Shown piece by piece: positions 17,772 to 27,037 of a DNA stretch of 64,000 nt (positions are counted from its first letter, which is position 1; every line of letters begins with the position of its first letter). The notes under the pieces were generated by a model. That model was not told where the DNA came from. It made no database searches and saw only the letters and a list, made by a program, of their open reading frames with translations. Origin of the DNA: Flavihumibacter fluvii. Its GTDB lineage: Bacteria; Bacteroidota; Bacteroidia; Chitinophagales; Chitinophagaceae. Location: positions 2,194,001-2,258,000 of the forward strand of contig NZ_CP092333.1 in the NCBI RefSeq assembly GCF_018595675.2, in the 5' to 3' direction. Both the position numbers and the translations under genes were made by a program.

Positions 17772-18560
17772 ATGCCCCTTTTTATCAGTTCACTCAATTC
17801 TGGCAGCAATGGAAATTGCTATTATATCGGCAACCGGAAAGAAGCCGTATTGATCGATGCCGGTATCTCCTGCCGGGAAACGGAAAAAAGAATGAACCGG
17901 CTGGGGGTTCCAATATCATCAGTTAAAGCAATTTTTGTATCGCATGAACATGGGGATCATATCACTGGGATCCCGGCATTATCAAAAAAACATAGGATCC
18001 CGGTATATATAACCCCCGGTACTTTTAACAATAGCCATATCCCCATAGAACCCGAACTGGTGAAGCCTTTTACAGCCGGGGAAACCGTGCAGATTGGCCA
18101 TCTCAGCGTTACCCCTTTCCGTAAAGTACATGACGCCTGTGATCCGCATAGCTTTATCGTATCAGACCAAAACGTGAAAGTGGGCATCTTCACAGACCTC
18201 GGTATTTGCTGCGATCAGCTGAAAAAATATTTCCGGCAATGCCATGCTGCTTTCCTGGAATCCAATTATTGCCCTGAAATGCTGGAGAAAGGCAACTATC
18301 CTTTTCACCTGAAAAAAAGAATCAGTGGTGGCAAAGGACATCTTTCCAATAAACAGGCCCTGGACCTGTTTGTGCAACACCGCGGCAAACAACTCAGTCA
18401 TCTTATTTTGTCGCATTTATCAAAGAACAACAATCATCCGGAACTGGTCGCTCAATTATTTAATGCCGTACGCAAACAAACCCGGATTACGGTTGCTTCC
18501 CGTTACCATGAAATGCCGCTGCTCACGATATCACCCACAGCCCAACTGGCCATGTTTTGA
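17772..18560 (+). CDS. WalJ/YycJ-like metallo-beta-lactamase-fold hydrolase
   Basis: The 262-residue cytoplasmic protein has the YycJ/WalJ pattern: an N-terminal SSLNSGSNGNCYYIG, then LIDAGISCRE and the zinc motif FVSHEHGDHITG (near residue 60), with TDLG, ESNYC and HLILSHLSKNNNHPEL later. This is the exonuclease-like group of metallo-beta-lactamase proteins; in Firmicutes WalJ affects DNA replication/cell-division coupling. The precise substrate in Bacteroidota is not established. It has no signal peptide. The next gene starts 26 bases downstream. Confidence 0.88.
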   Translation: MPLFISSLNSGSNGNCYYIGNRKEAVLIDAGISCRETEKRMNRLGVPISSVKAIFVSHEHGDHITGIPALSKKHRIPVYITPGTFNNSHIPIEPELVKPFTAGETVQIGHLSVTPFRKVHDACDPHSFIVSDQNVKVGIFTDLGICCDQLKKYFRQCHAAFLESNYCPEMLEKGNYPFHLKKRISGGKGHLSNKQALDLFVQHRGKQLSHLILSHLSKNNNHPELVAQLFNAVRKQTRITVASRYHEMPLLTISPTAQLAMF

Positions 18561-18586
18561 CCTCAATTCTTTATTTTAGTTTTAAT

Positions 18587-20098
18587 ATGAAAAAGGTTAC
18601 TGTTATCCGGCTCCTTACCTGCTTATTGTTTTCTATTCCTTTGATGGCTGCTTCACAGACCAAAAAGATTACCTATAAAGAAACTGATGCAGATTTCGCC
18701 AACCCGGAAAGAGGCTTTTACGTTCCTTCGCAAACCACTACCAGCAAGTTTACAGCATTAGATGCAGATAGACTCACTGCATACAGGACCAAACTGCAAA
18801 AGCATGGCAAAGCCAGCTATTCAATTTATGCAACCTTATTATTCAGGTACTATATATTGGACCAGTTCACCGACAAGGCACTGTCCGAAGATTTACTGCT
18901 AGCACTGGACGAGGATTTTAACGCAGTAAGAAAGAGTGGACTGAAAATGATCATCCGCTTTTCTTATATCAACAAAGTGCATTCAGATGGCTGTGCGGAT
19001 AAAGAAGGCATTTGCCCACCTTATGGCGATGCACCAAAGGCAATTGTGTTGCAACACATCACCCAGCTCAAACCACTTTTACAAAAGCATGCAGATGTAA
19101 TTGCTGTTGCACAGCAGGGATTCATTGGCATCTGGGGTGAGAATTACTATACTGATTATTTCGGGGATGCCTCTAAGAATGGTACCGGAAGAATACTTGA
19201 CAGTAATTGGCGTGACCGGAATGAAGTACTGAAAGCCTTGCTGGATGCCTTACCGAAAGACCGGATGGTTCAGGTTCGTACCCCGCAGATGAAACAAAAA
19301 TATGTGTATGGCCCTTCGGCGACAACAGGTTCCAGGGCAATGACAACTGCAAATGCCCTGAATGGCAGTGATGCAGCAAGGATTGGCTTCCATAATGATT
19401 GCTTTTTAGCCAGCATAGATGATTATGGCACGTACCAGGATTATGGCAGCACAGACTCACCGCAACAACCCGCCAACGAAATCATGCGCAGCTATCTTCA
19501 AGAAGAGAGCCGCTATGTACCGGTTGGTGGAGAAACCTGTGATGATACATTCAGTCCGCAGAATGATTGTGCTCCCGCAGGCCATGCCGAGGAAGAAATG
19601 GCAGCTATGCACTTCAGCTACCTGAATACCTCATACAACAATACTGTCAACAATGATTGGGACTCCATGGGTTGTATGAACAGCATCAGGAAAAAGCTGG
19701 GCTACCGGATTGTTGTACAGGCAGCCACTATGCCCACCACAGGCAAAGCAGGAATGGCTTTTCAATTTTCAATTAATCTTGTGAATAAAGGTTACGCAGC
19801 ACCTTTCAATCCACGCACTGTTGAGCTCGTATTGCGGAATACAAGCACACTAAAAAATTACAGGATTCCCTGCAAGGTTGATGTACGGTCCTGGTTTACC
19901 GGTGCTATCGAATGGAAGGAAAACATACTGCTTCCGGAAACCCTTCCTGCAGGCCGGTACGAATTGTTGCTGAACCTGCCCGATCAATATGCATCAATTT
20001 CCGGGCGACCTGAATACAGTATAAGGTTGGCCAATGAAGGTGTATGGGAAGAATCCTCAGGGTATAATAAACTAAACCATACTATCACAATAAAATAA
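18587..20098 (+). CDS. Exported DUF4874/DUF4832 protein, possible glycan-active enzyme
   Basis: The 503-residue protein starts with a signal peptide (MKKVTVIRLLTC to about MAASQ). The first half (ADFANPERGFYVPSQ, LKMIIRFSYINK, AVAQQGFIGIWGENYY) matches DUF4874, which looks like a TIM barrel with glycoside-hydrolase features. The second half (SYLNTSYNNTVNNDWD, MNSIRKKLGYRIV) matches DUF4832, and the C-terminus is a beta-sandwich. The function is not established. I chose the ATG at 18587 because the signal peptide begins there; the frame also opens 10 codons earlier, overlapping the preceding gene. Confidence 0.8.
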   Translation: MKKVTVIRLLTCLLFSIPLMAASQTKKITYKETDADFANPERGFYVPSQTTTSKFTALDADRLTAYRTKLQKHGKASYSIYATLLFRYYILDQFTDKALSEDLLLALDEDFNAVRKSGLKMIIRFSYINKVHSDGCADKEGICPPYGDAPKAIVLQHITQLKPLLQKHADVIAVAQQGFIGIWGENYYTDYFGDASKNGTGRILDSNWRDRNEVLKALLDALPKDRMVQVRTPQMKQKYVYGPSATTGSRAMTTANALNGSDAARIGFHNDCFLASIDDYGTYQDYGSTDSPQQPANEIMRSYLQEESRYVPVGGETCDDTFSPQNDCAPAGHAEEEMAAMHFSYLNTSYNNTVNNDWDSMGCMNSIRKKLGYRIVVQAATMPTTGKAGMAFQFSINLVNKGYAAPFNPRTVELVLRNTSTLKNYRIPCKVDVRSWFTGAIEWKENILLPETLPAGRYELLLNLPDQYASISGRPEYSIRLANEGVWEESSGYNKLNHTITIK

Positions 20099-20109
20099 TG
20101 TAGTATCCC

Positions 20110-21006
20110 TTATTTCTGGTTCAGCAATTTTTCCTTGAAAAAATCAACCGTGCGTTGCCAGGCAAGTTCGGCGGCTGCTTTGTCATACCTTGGCGTGGTA
20201 TCATTATGGAAGCCATGGTTCACATCCGGATACATAAAGGCGGTATACGTTTTGTTATTGGCTTTTAAGGCCGCTTCGTAGGCTGGCCAGCCTTCGTTGA
20301 CCCGGGTATCCAGGCTTGCATAATGCAGTAATAGCGGTGCTTTTATTTTGGGCACATCATCTGCAGCGGGTTGCCCACCATAAAAGGGAACAGCGGCTGA
20401 GAGGCCAGGAATGCGCACGGCCATCATATTGGCGATCCATCCACCAAAACAGAAACCCACTACACCCGCCTTGCCATTGCAATCGGGATGATTCACCAGG
20501 TATTCGTAACCGGCAATAAAGTCCTCAAGCATCTCATTCCGGTCGCGTTTGCTTTGGAGTTCCCGGCCTTTGTCGTCATCTCCCGGATAACCGCCAAGAG
20601 GTGTCAGGGCATCCGGCGCCAGTGAGATAAACCCGGCCAGGGCCGCCCTTCGGGCCACATCCTCGATATGCGGATTCAGTCCACGGTTTTCGTGCACCAC
20701 CACAACACCGCCCCATTTGGGTTTTGATCCCGCGGGCTTTGTCAGCAGCGCTTTAATGGTGCCGCCCCCTTTTGGTGAGGGGTAAGTAATATAGGAAGAC
20801 TGAATGCGGGGATCATCGTTTTTCACCTGGATAGCATCGATATAGTCTGGTACCAGGAAACTCATCAAAGCAGTGACCGACATTCCGCCAACAGCATAAA
20901 GGGAAAGTTTCTGCATGAAATCCCGCCGGTTCAACCGGTTATGCGCATAGTCATCATACAGGTCAAAAACTTCCTGTTTGATATCTTCCTTCCTTATTTC
21001 TTCCAT
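20110..21006 (-). CDS. Dienelactone hydrolase family protein with Tat-type leader
   Basis: The 298-residue alpha/beta hydrolase has the dienelactone hydrolase catalytic cysteine in GFCFGG (Cys186), with Asp in LDTRVN and His in VNHGF completing the triad, and a conserved Glu106 in HENRG. An internal [15 protein letters not shown] stretch near residues 27-41 resembles a twin-arginine export signal after an unusually long hydrophilic N-terminus. It follows the TIM-barrel gene by 14 bases on the same strand, so they are probably co-transcribed. The true substrate is unknown; members act on lactones or esters. Confidence 0.85.
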   Translation of the reverse strand: MEEIRKEDIKQEVFDLYDDYAHNRLNRRDFMQKLSLYAVGGMSVTALMSFLVPDYIDAIQVKNDDPRIQSSYITYPSPKGGGTIKALLTKPAGSKPKWGGVVVVHENRGLNPHIEDVARRAALAGFISLAPDALTPLGGYPGDDDKGRELQSKRDRNEMLEDFIAGYEYLVNHPDCNGKAGVVGFCFGGWIANMMAVRIPGLSAAVPFYGGQPAADDVPKIKAPLLLHYASLDTRVNEGWPAYEAALKANNKTYTAFMYPDVNHGFHNDTTPRYDKAAAELAWQRTVDFFKEKLLNQK

Positions 21007-21020
21007 GGTGATTACATTTA

Positions 21021-21971
21021 TTAGTGTAGCAACTTATTCAGGTAATTATAACTATTGGTAACATTTTGCAAGGGTTCCGGTGCGCCGTCCTGTTCTACAA
21101 AGAAATATTTCATCCCTGATTCTTTGGCATTATCAAATATGCGTTTAAAATCAACAACCCCTGTGCCCACTTCAGCAGGATTCATTTTGACTTTATCCAG
21201 GTCCTTTGCATGCCATAATGGATAACGACCGGGATGAAGTTTAAACAAAGCCACCGGATCCTGCTTTGCTTTGGTTGCCCAGGCAAGGTCCAGTTCCATC
21301 TTCACCTGGTCTTTATTGGTGTTGGAAAGGATAAAATCAAATGGTCGGTGTCCTTCTATTTCATCAAATTCACTGGTGTGGTTATGGTAAGCAAATTGTA
21401 CGCCTGCTTTTTTACATGCTTCTCCCGCTTTGCTGAATACCTCTACGGCTATTTTCATTTCATCCAAAGTGCTTACCGGTATGGAGGAACAAACCAGGTA
21501 ACTGACCCCACCTTCTGCAGCAGCATCAGCGAGTTCCTGGTAATTCTCTTTAAGGTTAAGTGATTTAGGAGCGTCTTTATACCGTTCCATCATTTTTTTG
21601 ATCCTTGCTGAATCCTCCGCAGTTTTAGCCATCTTCAAAATCTGTTCCACACTAAATGGAGCACCGCCCACATGTGCTGAGCGCCAGGTCATACCTGCCT
21701 CTTTAATCATCGCGGCTAATTCCTTTGGTTTGTACCCGTAAAAATTCCCTTTAGTTGATCCGGCGCTTTCCAATTCTTTATACCCGATGGCCGCCAGTTT
21801 TTGTAAAGTCCCTTTGGGATCTGTGGTCATCAGGTCGCCAAGCGTGTATAACTGAAGTCCAATGCCCCTGGCCGGTTTCCTGCCAGGGGATAATTCGGCA
21901 TTTGCGTATCGTCCAAGGAGCAATCCGGTAACGCCTAATGCTCCCGACTGTATAAATTTTCTCCTTTTCAT
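21021..21971 (-). CDS. Tat-exported sugar phosphate isomerase/epimerase-like TIM barrel
   Basis: The 316-residue protein begins with a twin-arginine leader ([20 protein letters not shown]), so it should be exported folded. The rest is a xylose isomerase-like TIM barrel with metal-binding side chains seen in family positions ([40 protein letters not shown]). It precedes the dienelactone hydrolase gene by 14 bases. Exported members of this family in Bacteroidota often occur with Gfo/Idh dehydrogenases that act on keto-glycosides; the substrate here is not known. A TTACCT-AA-AGGTAA palindrome lies 20 bases upstream of the start. Confidence 0.88.
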   Translation of the reverse strand: MKRRKFIQSGALGVTGLLLGRYANAELSPGRKPARGIGLQLYTLGDLMTTDPKGTLQKLAAIGYKELESAGSTKGNFYGYKPKELAAMIKEAGMTWRSAHVGGAPFSVEQILKMAKTAEDSARIKKMMERYKDAPKSLNLKENYQELADAAAEGGVSYLVCSSIPVSTLDEMKIAVEVFSKAGEACKKAGVQFAYHNHTSEFDEIEGHRPFDFILSNTNKDQVKMELDLAWATKAKQDPVALFKLHPGRYPLWHAKDLDKVKMNPAEVGTGVVDFKRIFDNAKESGMKYFFVEQDGAPEPLQNVTNSYNYLNKLLH

Positions 21972-21990
21972 GATATAGGTGATTTACCTG

Positions 21991-22004
21991 TTACCTAAAG
22001 GTAA
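21991..22004. promoter_or_regulatory. Palindrome, possible operator for the TIM-barrel/hydrolase operon
   Basis: TTACCTAAAGGTAA is a perfect 6-bp inverted repeat with a 2-base centre, 20 bases before the ATG of the gene ending at 21971. A further TTACC half-site is at 21983-21987. The regulator is unknown. Confidence 0.4.
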
Positions 22005-22040
22005 GGCAATGGACAACCAATTGGTAACTGCCAGATTTAT

Positions 22041-23066
22041 TTAAGCACCCAGTGCCTTCTTTGCAAAATCCAGGCAAAGATGTGTTTCCTTCACGGCATC
22101 AGAGCCTGCAGGGATATCATACTCCAGTTCAATAGTTGCCGGGATAGCGTATTTTTTATCCTTCAGTAAATTGAGGATTTCTTTAATAGGCGTATCACCC
22201 TGGCCCCAGGGCATATTATTACCACCATTGTCTTTCGTGCGGCGGTCTTTGATATGCATGGTGGTAATACGATCATGTTTTGCCGCAATCAGTGCTAATA
22301 AGGTTTCTTTTGTATTATTACCGCCGGCAGCAATATAATGGCCGCAGTCGAGGTTCAGTGAATTGTATGGTGATTGGCTTAACGCCTCATCCCATGCAGT
22401 ATCGGTGGCTTGCGTGTGCGCATGATAACCAATGTACACCTTGTGTTTTGCAGCAAGGTCGCCCAGGCGCCTGGAATGGGCCGGATCCTTCGGTAATTCA
22501 ACAGTAACTGATGCAGCGCCCAAAGCTTTTGCGGCTTTCAATGCATACTCAATTTCAGCATCTGTATTCTTTTGCCCCAAAGCATTAGGCTTATAGGCAT
22601 AAATACTAACGCCTGCCTTGTTATACAGCTTTCTTAATTCTACAAACTTATCCATTGAAACAGTAGCCCGCCAATCCGCCATTTGTTTTTCATAAGCAGC
22701 GAGTTGGGCTTTCTCCTCATCTGAATATTTTGGTGGTTGCCCTGCCACCCAGGGTTGCATTTTAACCGGATTAACCGGTCTGCCGGCATATTCTTCCACC
22801 GCATCGCCCATCAGTTCAATGGCGCTGATACCACTGTCAATAATGAATTTCAGGATCTGTTCCGCATTACCCGGCATACTCCGGAAGGAATAAGTAATCA
22901 CGCCGATTTGTACACCATAAAATTTTGAATTGGGTTTTCCCTGGAAAGAAAAAGGCGTTGACCATGCAGAGGTACTGCCTATCAATAACCCAAGGGAAGT
23001 TATTGCTCCTTTTACCAGGAATTCCCGGCGGGATGGATTGGGGGTTTTGTTTTCATTTACTGGCAT
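22041..23066 (-). CDS. Exported sugar phosphate isomerase/epimerase-like TIM barrel
   Basis: The 341-residue protein has an SRREFLVKGAITSLGLLIG twin-arginine-type leader after a short hydrophilic N-terminus. The TIM-barrel part shows AIELMGDAVEEYAG, KVYIGYHAHTQ, LNLDCGHYIAAGG, TTMHIKDRRT and ATIELEYDIP, which supply the family's Glu/His/Asp metal ligands. The start is the ATG at 23064-23066 (MPVNENK); 31 further open codons upstream look non-coding. It is the second exported member within 2 kb and is divergent from the epimerase gene. Substrate unknown. Confidence 0.88.
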   Translation of the reverse strand: MPVNENKTPNPSRREFLVKGAITSLGLLIGSTSAWSTPFSFQGKPNSKFYGVQIGVITYSFRSMPGNAEQILKFIIDSGISAIELMGDAVEEYAGRPVNPVKMQPWVAGQPPKYSDEEKAQLAAYEKQMADWRATVSMDKFVELRKLYNKAGVSIYAYKPNALGQKNTDAEIEYALKAAKALGAASVTVELPKDPAHSRRLGDLAAKHKVYIGYHAHTQATDTAWDEALSQSPYNSLNLDCGHYIAAGGNNTKETLLALIAAKHDRITTMHIKDRRTKDNGGNNMPWGQGDTPIKEILNLLKDKKYAIPATIELEYDIPAGSDAVKETHLCLDFAKKALGA

Positions 23067-23204
23067 ATGGCAATTTTTCAACAATGAATGTATGAAAATT
23101 ATCCACCGCCGGATAATACATCGCCAATTAAGGATACCATCACACGGAAATAAACCCATATTTTTAGCAACTGCCTTTCTATATCATTTTAAACTGACTT
23201 TGCT

Positions 23205-24143
23205 ATGCGAGTTGTTGTAATTGGTGGCACCGGCCATGTAGGCACTTACCTGGTGCCCCGCCTGGTGGCTGAAGGATACGAAGTGAGTTGCATCACCAGG
23301 AACTTACGCACCGCCTACCATCCCGATCCATTATGGGCTAAGGTGAACATGGTGATGCTCGACCGGACGGCATCGGAACAAAAAGGCGATTTTGCTGGTG
23401 AGATCCGCAGGCTACAGCCGGATATTGTGATTGATATGATCTGCTTTACTGAAGCCAGTGCCAGGATGATGGTCGAAGGTTTAAAGGGAAGAATATCCCA
23501 TTACCTGCATTGTGGCTCCATGTGGGTGCATGGCTATGGCGTGGAACTTCCTGTTGAAGAAGACGATGAAAAATTTCCATTGTGTGAATATGGACATCAA
23601 AAACTTGCTATTGAACGGTACCTGCTGCATGAAGCGGCCCGGGGAAATTTTCCCGCAACAGTACTTCATCCGGGCCATATTGTAGGCGAAGGATGGGCAC
23701 CGGTCAATCCGGCCGGTAACCTGAATCGTGATGTCTTTAAAAAACTGGCCCATGGCGAGGAGCTCCTTTTACCCGACCATGGCCTGCACACCCTGCACCA
23801 TGTGCATGCAGATGATGTTGCGCAGGCATTCATGAATTCTATTCAGTCCAGGGAAAATGCATTAGGCCAGGCATTTCATGTATTGTCTCCAAAAGCCCTT
23901 ACCATGAGAGGCTATGCCGAAAAAGCGGCATCCTGGTATGGAAGGAAAGCAAACCTGCAATTTCTTCCCTGGAAGGAATGGAAGGAAACTGTTTCATCAG
24001 AAGATGCCAGCATTACCTGGGACCACCTGATCCATAGCATGAATGGTAGCATTGAAAAAGCTAAACGCCTGATCAGATATTCTCCCCGGTATACTTCGCT
24101 GCAGGCTATTCATGAAAGTGTAAGCAAGTGGATTAATTTATAA
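23205..24143 (+). CDS. NAD-dependent epimerase/dehydratase family protein
   Basis: The 312-residue extended short-chain dehydrogenase has a Rossmann GGTGHVGTYL at residues 7-16 and a catalytic YGHQK (YxxxK). LHPGHIVGEGW and LHHVHADDVAQAF are typical of NAD-dependent nucleotide-sugar or sugar epimerases. No signal peptide, so cytoplasmic. It is divergent from the exported TIM barrel and ends 2 bases before the membrane protein gene. Substrate specificity cannot be assigned. A TGACTTTG, one mismatch from the -7 consensus, ends 2 bases before the ATG. Confidence 0.87.
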   Translation: MRVVVIGGTGHVGTYLVPRLVAEGYEVSCITRNLRTAYHPDPLWAKVNMVMLDRTASEQKGDFAGEIRRLQPDIVIDMICFTEASARMMVEGLKGRISHYLHCGSMWVHGYGVELPVEEDDEKFPLCEYGHQKLAIERYLLHEAARGNFPATVLHPGHIVGEGWAPVNPAGNLNRDVFKKLAHGEELLLPDHGLHTLHHVHADDVAQAFMNSIQSRENALGQAFHVLSPKALTMRGYAEKAASWYGRKANLQFLPWKEWKETVSSEDASITWDHLIHSMNGSIEKAKRLIRYSPRYTSLQAIHESVSKWINL

Positions 24144-24145
24144 AC

Positions 24146-24760
24146 ATGTACTCAATTTTTATAGGTAGTTTCTTCTTAAGTGTATTACATGCCGTGATCC
24201 CTAATCATTGGCTGCCCATATTGGCTATTGGCAGGAAAGACAACTGGAGTTTGCAGGAAGTCACCAAAGTAACCTTCATTTCCGGATTGGCCCATGCTTT
24301 TAGTACTATTGGGATAGGATTGATCCTGGGCTATTTAGGGATACAAATTGCCCATGGAATACAATATTTCACACACTTTATAGCGCCGGCTATATTAATA
24401 CTTTTAGGTGTTTTTTTCATTTACCAGCATCACCGGCATAAACACTTCCACCTGCACCACCCTCCTGAACCTTCCTTACCAAAAAACAAAATCATTACGG
24501 CATTGATCGTATCGATGTTTTTATCGCCCTGCATGGAAATCGAAGCCTATTTCCTGTTGGCGGGTCCAATGGGATTTTGGGCCGTGGCCACCATAGCATT
24601 ATCCTACCTGGTTATTTCCGTAGCAGGAATGGTCATATGGGTAAGGCTTGCTTATAAAAATATTTTAAAATTAAATTGGCACACGTTGGTCCATAAAGCT
24701 GGCATCATAACGGGATGGACCTTAATTATAACCGGCATTATCTCCTTCTTCATTCATTAA
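24146..24760 (+). CDS. Integral membrane protein resembling nickel/cobalt efflux proteins
   Basis: The 204-residue protein has about six membrane segments. LHAVIPNHWLPILAIGR at the first segment and GLAHAFSTIGIGLILG in the second resemble the conserved cores of RcnA/UreH-like transition-metal transporters. The middle loop is strongly His-rich (HHRHKHFHLHH), a likely metal-binding patch. FLSPCMEIEAYF in a later segment adds further possible ligands. It starts 2 bases after the epimerase gene, so it is co-transcribed, which is odd for a metal transporter. Substrate not proven; sulfite or other small-solute transport remains possible. Confidence 0.72.
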   Translation: MYSIFIGSFFLSVLHAVIPNHWLPILAIGRKDNWSLQEVTKVTFISGLAHAFSTIGIGLILGYLGIQIAHGIQYFTHFIAPAILILLGVFFIYQHHRHKHFHLHHPPEPSLPKNKIITALIVSMFLSPCMEIEAYFLLAGPMGFWAVATIALSYLVISVAGMVIWVRLAYKNILKLNWHTLVHKAGIITGWTLIITGIISFFIH

Positions 24761-25026
24761 GGAATTAATAGGACACCTGCGAAGTTTTCCGGGTCCTTTT
24801 GCCGTTGCGGATTCAGCCGGATATAATCATGCGATCTTGTATAATCTATATGCACTTCCAGGTCTTCAGCCAGCCGCATGGTTTTTGAAATGGTCATAAA
24901 ATGTTGCCGAATTGAGAAAATCAATCGCATCATAAGCGCCAAGGTCCTGCAATGCGGGCAACCATTCCCGGTGAGTGGCTTTCTCGCCCACCACCAATGA
25001 AGAAAGATAAAAAGAAAATAAACCGG
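24757..25026 (-). pseudogene. Possible decayed gene remnant, family not identified
   Basis: The 310 bases between the membrane protein and the Nudix gene hold two reading frames that look protein-like and overlap. One (about 25026-24860) reads SSLVVGEKATHREWLPALQ then LGAYDAIDFLNSATFYDHF before a stop. The other, in the next frame, reads RLAEDLEVHIDYTRSHDYIR and ends DPENFAGVLLIP at 24757. Joined by one frameshift near 24870 they would form the C-terminal part of one protein. No start codon with a plausible leader is present. The 92-codon open frame over this interval is therefore more likely a damaged remnant than an intact small gene. Confidence 0.4.
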
Positions 25027-25071
25027 CCAGGCCATTTCATATGCAATTATAATTGGCTTAAAACTAAATAA

Positions 25072-25848
25072 TTAAAACTGTACAGCAAGTCCTTCCTGCA
25101 AGGCCCTATTATAATTCCGCATATCGAAACGGTATAAGAAAGGTGACCGGTGTGCCCCGATATTCCTGGTCTCTGCCAGTTTTTTAATAATGCCGAGGGC
25201 CAATAATTTTTTAGGGAAATTCCTTCTGTCAAGCGATTTGCCAAGCAGGGTCTCATAAAGATCATGTATCTCGGGAAGGGTGAATTTCTTTGGTAACAAA
25301 TTAGAACCTATGGGCAGGTAGGATAATTCCTGCCTTAACGTTTTCTGGGCCAGATCCACCATTTCATTATGGTCGAACAATAATTCCGGCAATTCATTGA
25401 TATCGCACCAGTTGCATTCTTCAGTAAAGAGGTCTGGTTTGGGATCTACTTCGGAATATTCCACGAGGGCATAGAAGCCAATGGAAAAGGTCCGGTCTGC
25501 CAGCCAGTTGTTTTTGGGCACCGTGATCTTCATCGCTTTCAGCAAGTTCGTCATTTCGGGTTGCTTCACCCTGAAATCACTATCGCCAAAGACCTGGTAC
25601 TGTTTCAGGAATATATTGGCAAGACCAGTCCTTTCCTGCAGGATTCTCGCGGCGGCAGCCTGCAGTGTTTCAGTTTTTTTTATCCGCCCGCCAGGCAAAC
25701 TCCAGCCTTCAATACCTTTCCACTTCAGCAATAAAACCTTTAGCCGGCGTTCGTGATAACCAAAAATTGTGCAATCAATTGACAGGTTACCTATATAGGT
25801 CTTATGCCCGTTATCAATTAAATCCTGGATAAGTTTTTCAGTATCCAT
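25072..25848 (-). CDS. Nudix-fold transcriptional regulator (NrtR-like), degenerate Nudix box
   Basis: The 258-residue protein has an N-terminal Nudix fold (about 15-165) and a C-terminal winged-helix region (FTLPEIHDLYETLLG, DRRNFPKKLLALGII), the NrtR layout. The Nudix box starts at Gly54 (GRIKKTE), but the REUXEE core reads RILQER at 68-73: the catalytic positions 69 and 73 are Ile and Arg, and only Glu72 remains. Hydrolysis is therefore unlikely, and it probably senses a ligand and represses transcription, as known NrtR-type regulators of NAD or sugar metabolism do. It is divergent from the exported TIM-barrel gene at 25924, a probable target. Confidence 0.87.
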   Translation of the reverse strand: MDTEKLIQDLIDNGHKTYIGNLSIDCTIFGYHERRLKVLLLKWKGIEGWSLPGGRIKKTETLQAAAARILQERTGLANIFLKQYQVFGDSDFRVKQPEMTNLLKAMKITVPKNNWLADRTFSIGFYALVEYSEVDPKPDLFTEECNWCDINELPELLFDHNEMVDLAQKTLRQELSYLPIGSNLLPKKFTLPEIHDLYETLLGKSLDRRNFPKKLLALGIIKKLAETRNIGAHRSPFLYRFDMRNYNRALQEGLAVQF

Positions 25849-25923
25849 GGTGAAAATATTTCATTGCGTAAATTATACAGAATAATTCATTAACCACTAT
25901 ATTTAGGCATACAATTGCACACC

Positions 25924-26925
25924 ATGATAAAAGATCGCAGAAATTTCATTAAACAATGCAGTTTAACTGCAGCCTCGCTTGCGCTGGCCAACCCGCTTTT
26001 GAATAATGCCTTCGCAGGTTCACCTCCTCCTAAATTATTCTTTGAAATTTCGCTGGCGGAATTTTCTTTCGCCAGTGATCTCTGGGGCGGTAAAATGACC
26101 AATCTTGATTTTCCGGCAAAAGCGAAAAAGGATTTCGGCATCAGCACCGTTGAATATGTGGCGATGTTTTTCAATAACAAACATACCAGTACAGAATACC
26201 TGGCTGACCTTAAAAAAAGGGCCGAAGATGTGGGTGTGAAAAACAACCTGATCATGGTGGACGGCGAAAACTTATCTGACCTGGATGATGTAAAAAGGAA
26301 AAAGGCAGTAGAGTCCCATTACAGTTGGGTAGATGCAGCAAAATACCTGGGATGCTCTGCCATCAGGGTGAACCTGGGTACGATGGACATGTTTGGTTCT
26401 GCGGAAGATGAAGCCAAAGCTTCAGTAGATGGCTATGGCCGACTACTCGAATATGGTGCGAAAAACGATATGGATATTATTGTCGAAAACCATACCGGAA
26501 GATCCTGCGATGCACAATGGCTTACGGCCATCATGAAAGAAGTAAATCATCCGCGTGCAGGCGTCTTACCAGATTTTGGTAATTTCTGTATCAACCGAAC
26601 AAAGCCGGCCACACAGGATATTGCCGGCTATATGGCCACCAAATGCCTTGAGCAATATGACCTTTACAAAGGCGTGGAAGAACTAATGCCGTATGCAAAA
26701 GGGGTGAGTGCGAAAACACATAAATTCAAAGCCAATGGCGATGAAGCAGAGATGGATTTTAATCGGTTATTTACCATTATCAAAAAATCGGGCTTTTCAG
26801 GATATGTGGGAATTGAATATGAAGGCGGACTCATGCGCACCATGGGCAAGGATGAATCTTACCTCCTGAATGATGAGGGCGTGATGGCCACTAAGAAATT
26901 GCTGGAAAAAGTTGGTAAAGCCTAG
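25924..26925 (+). CDS. Exported sugar phosphate isomerase/epimerase-like TIM barrel
   Basis: The 333-residue protein has a leader with KDRRNFIKQCSLTAASLALA, a twin-arginine type. The TIM-barrel body includes IIVENHTGRSCD, AGVLPDFGNFC, VSAKTHKF and GYVGIEYEGG, giving the family's metal-binding Glu/Asp/His set. The start is the ATG at 25924; the frame opens three codons earlier at a TTG. It is the third exported member in this region and faces the Nudix regulator across a short shared promoter gap. A good terminator follows at 26943-26972. Confidence 0.88.
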   Translation: MIKDRRNFIKQCSLTAASLALANPLLNNAFAGSPPPKLFFEISLAEFSFASDLWGGKMTNLDFPAKAKKDFGISTVEYVAMFFNNKHTSTEYLADLKKRAEDVGVKNNLIMVDGENLSDLDDVKRKKAVESHYSWVDAAKYLGCSAIRVNLGTMDMFGSAEDEAKASVDGYGRLLEYGAKNDMDIIVENHTGRSCDAQWLTAIMKEVNHPRAGVLPDFGNFCINRTKPATQDIAGYMATKCLEQYDLYKGVEELMPYAKGVSAKTHKFKANGDEAEMDFNRLFTIIKKSGFSGYVGIEYEGGLMRTMGKDESYLLNDEGVMATKKLLEKVGKA

Positions 26926-26942
26926 TCCAATATTAAAAATGC

Positions 26943-26972
26943 AATAAGCCGCCATGATCATAGCGGCTTATT
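26943..26972 (+). terminator. Intrinsic terminator
   Basis: AATAAGCCGC and GCGGCTTATT form a perfect 10-bp stem around a CATGATCATA loop, 18 bases after the TIM-barrel stop. The sequence after the stem is TAGATC, so the T-tract is short. Confidence 0.75.
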
Positions 26973-27002
26973 TAGATCTGGTAAATCGTCCGGGTGACGG
27001 AC

Positions 27003-27033
27003 TTTCTGCCGGTAAAAAATGAATGTATATTTG
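27003..27033 (+). promoter_or_regulatory. Promoter of the GNAT gene, leaderless
   Basis: TATATTTG at 27026-27033 is an exact TAnnTTTG box. TTTC at 27003-27006 lies 19 bases upstream in the -33 position. The box ends 4 bases before the ATG at 27038, so the mRNA should be leaderless or nearly so. Confidence 0.6.
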
Positions 27034-27037
27034 ATGC

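Noticed and set aside
24757-25035. A 92-codon minus-strand small gene
   Set aside because: The first half has no protein character in this frame and a different frame reads better, so a frameshifted remnant is more likely than an intact gene.
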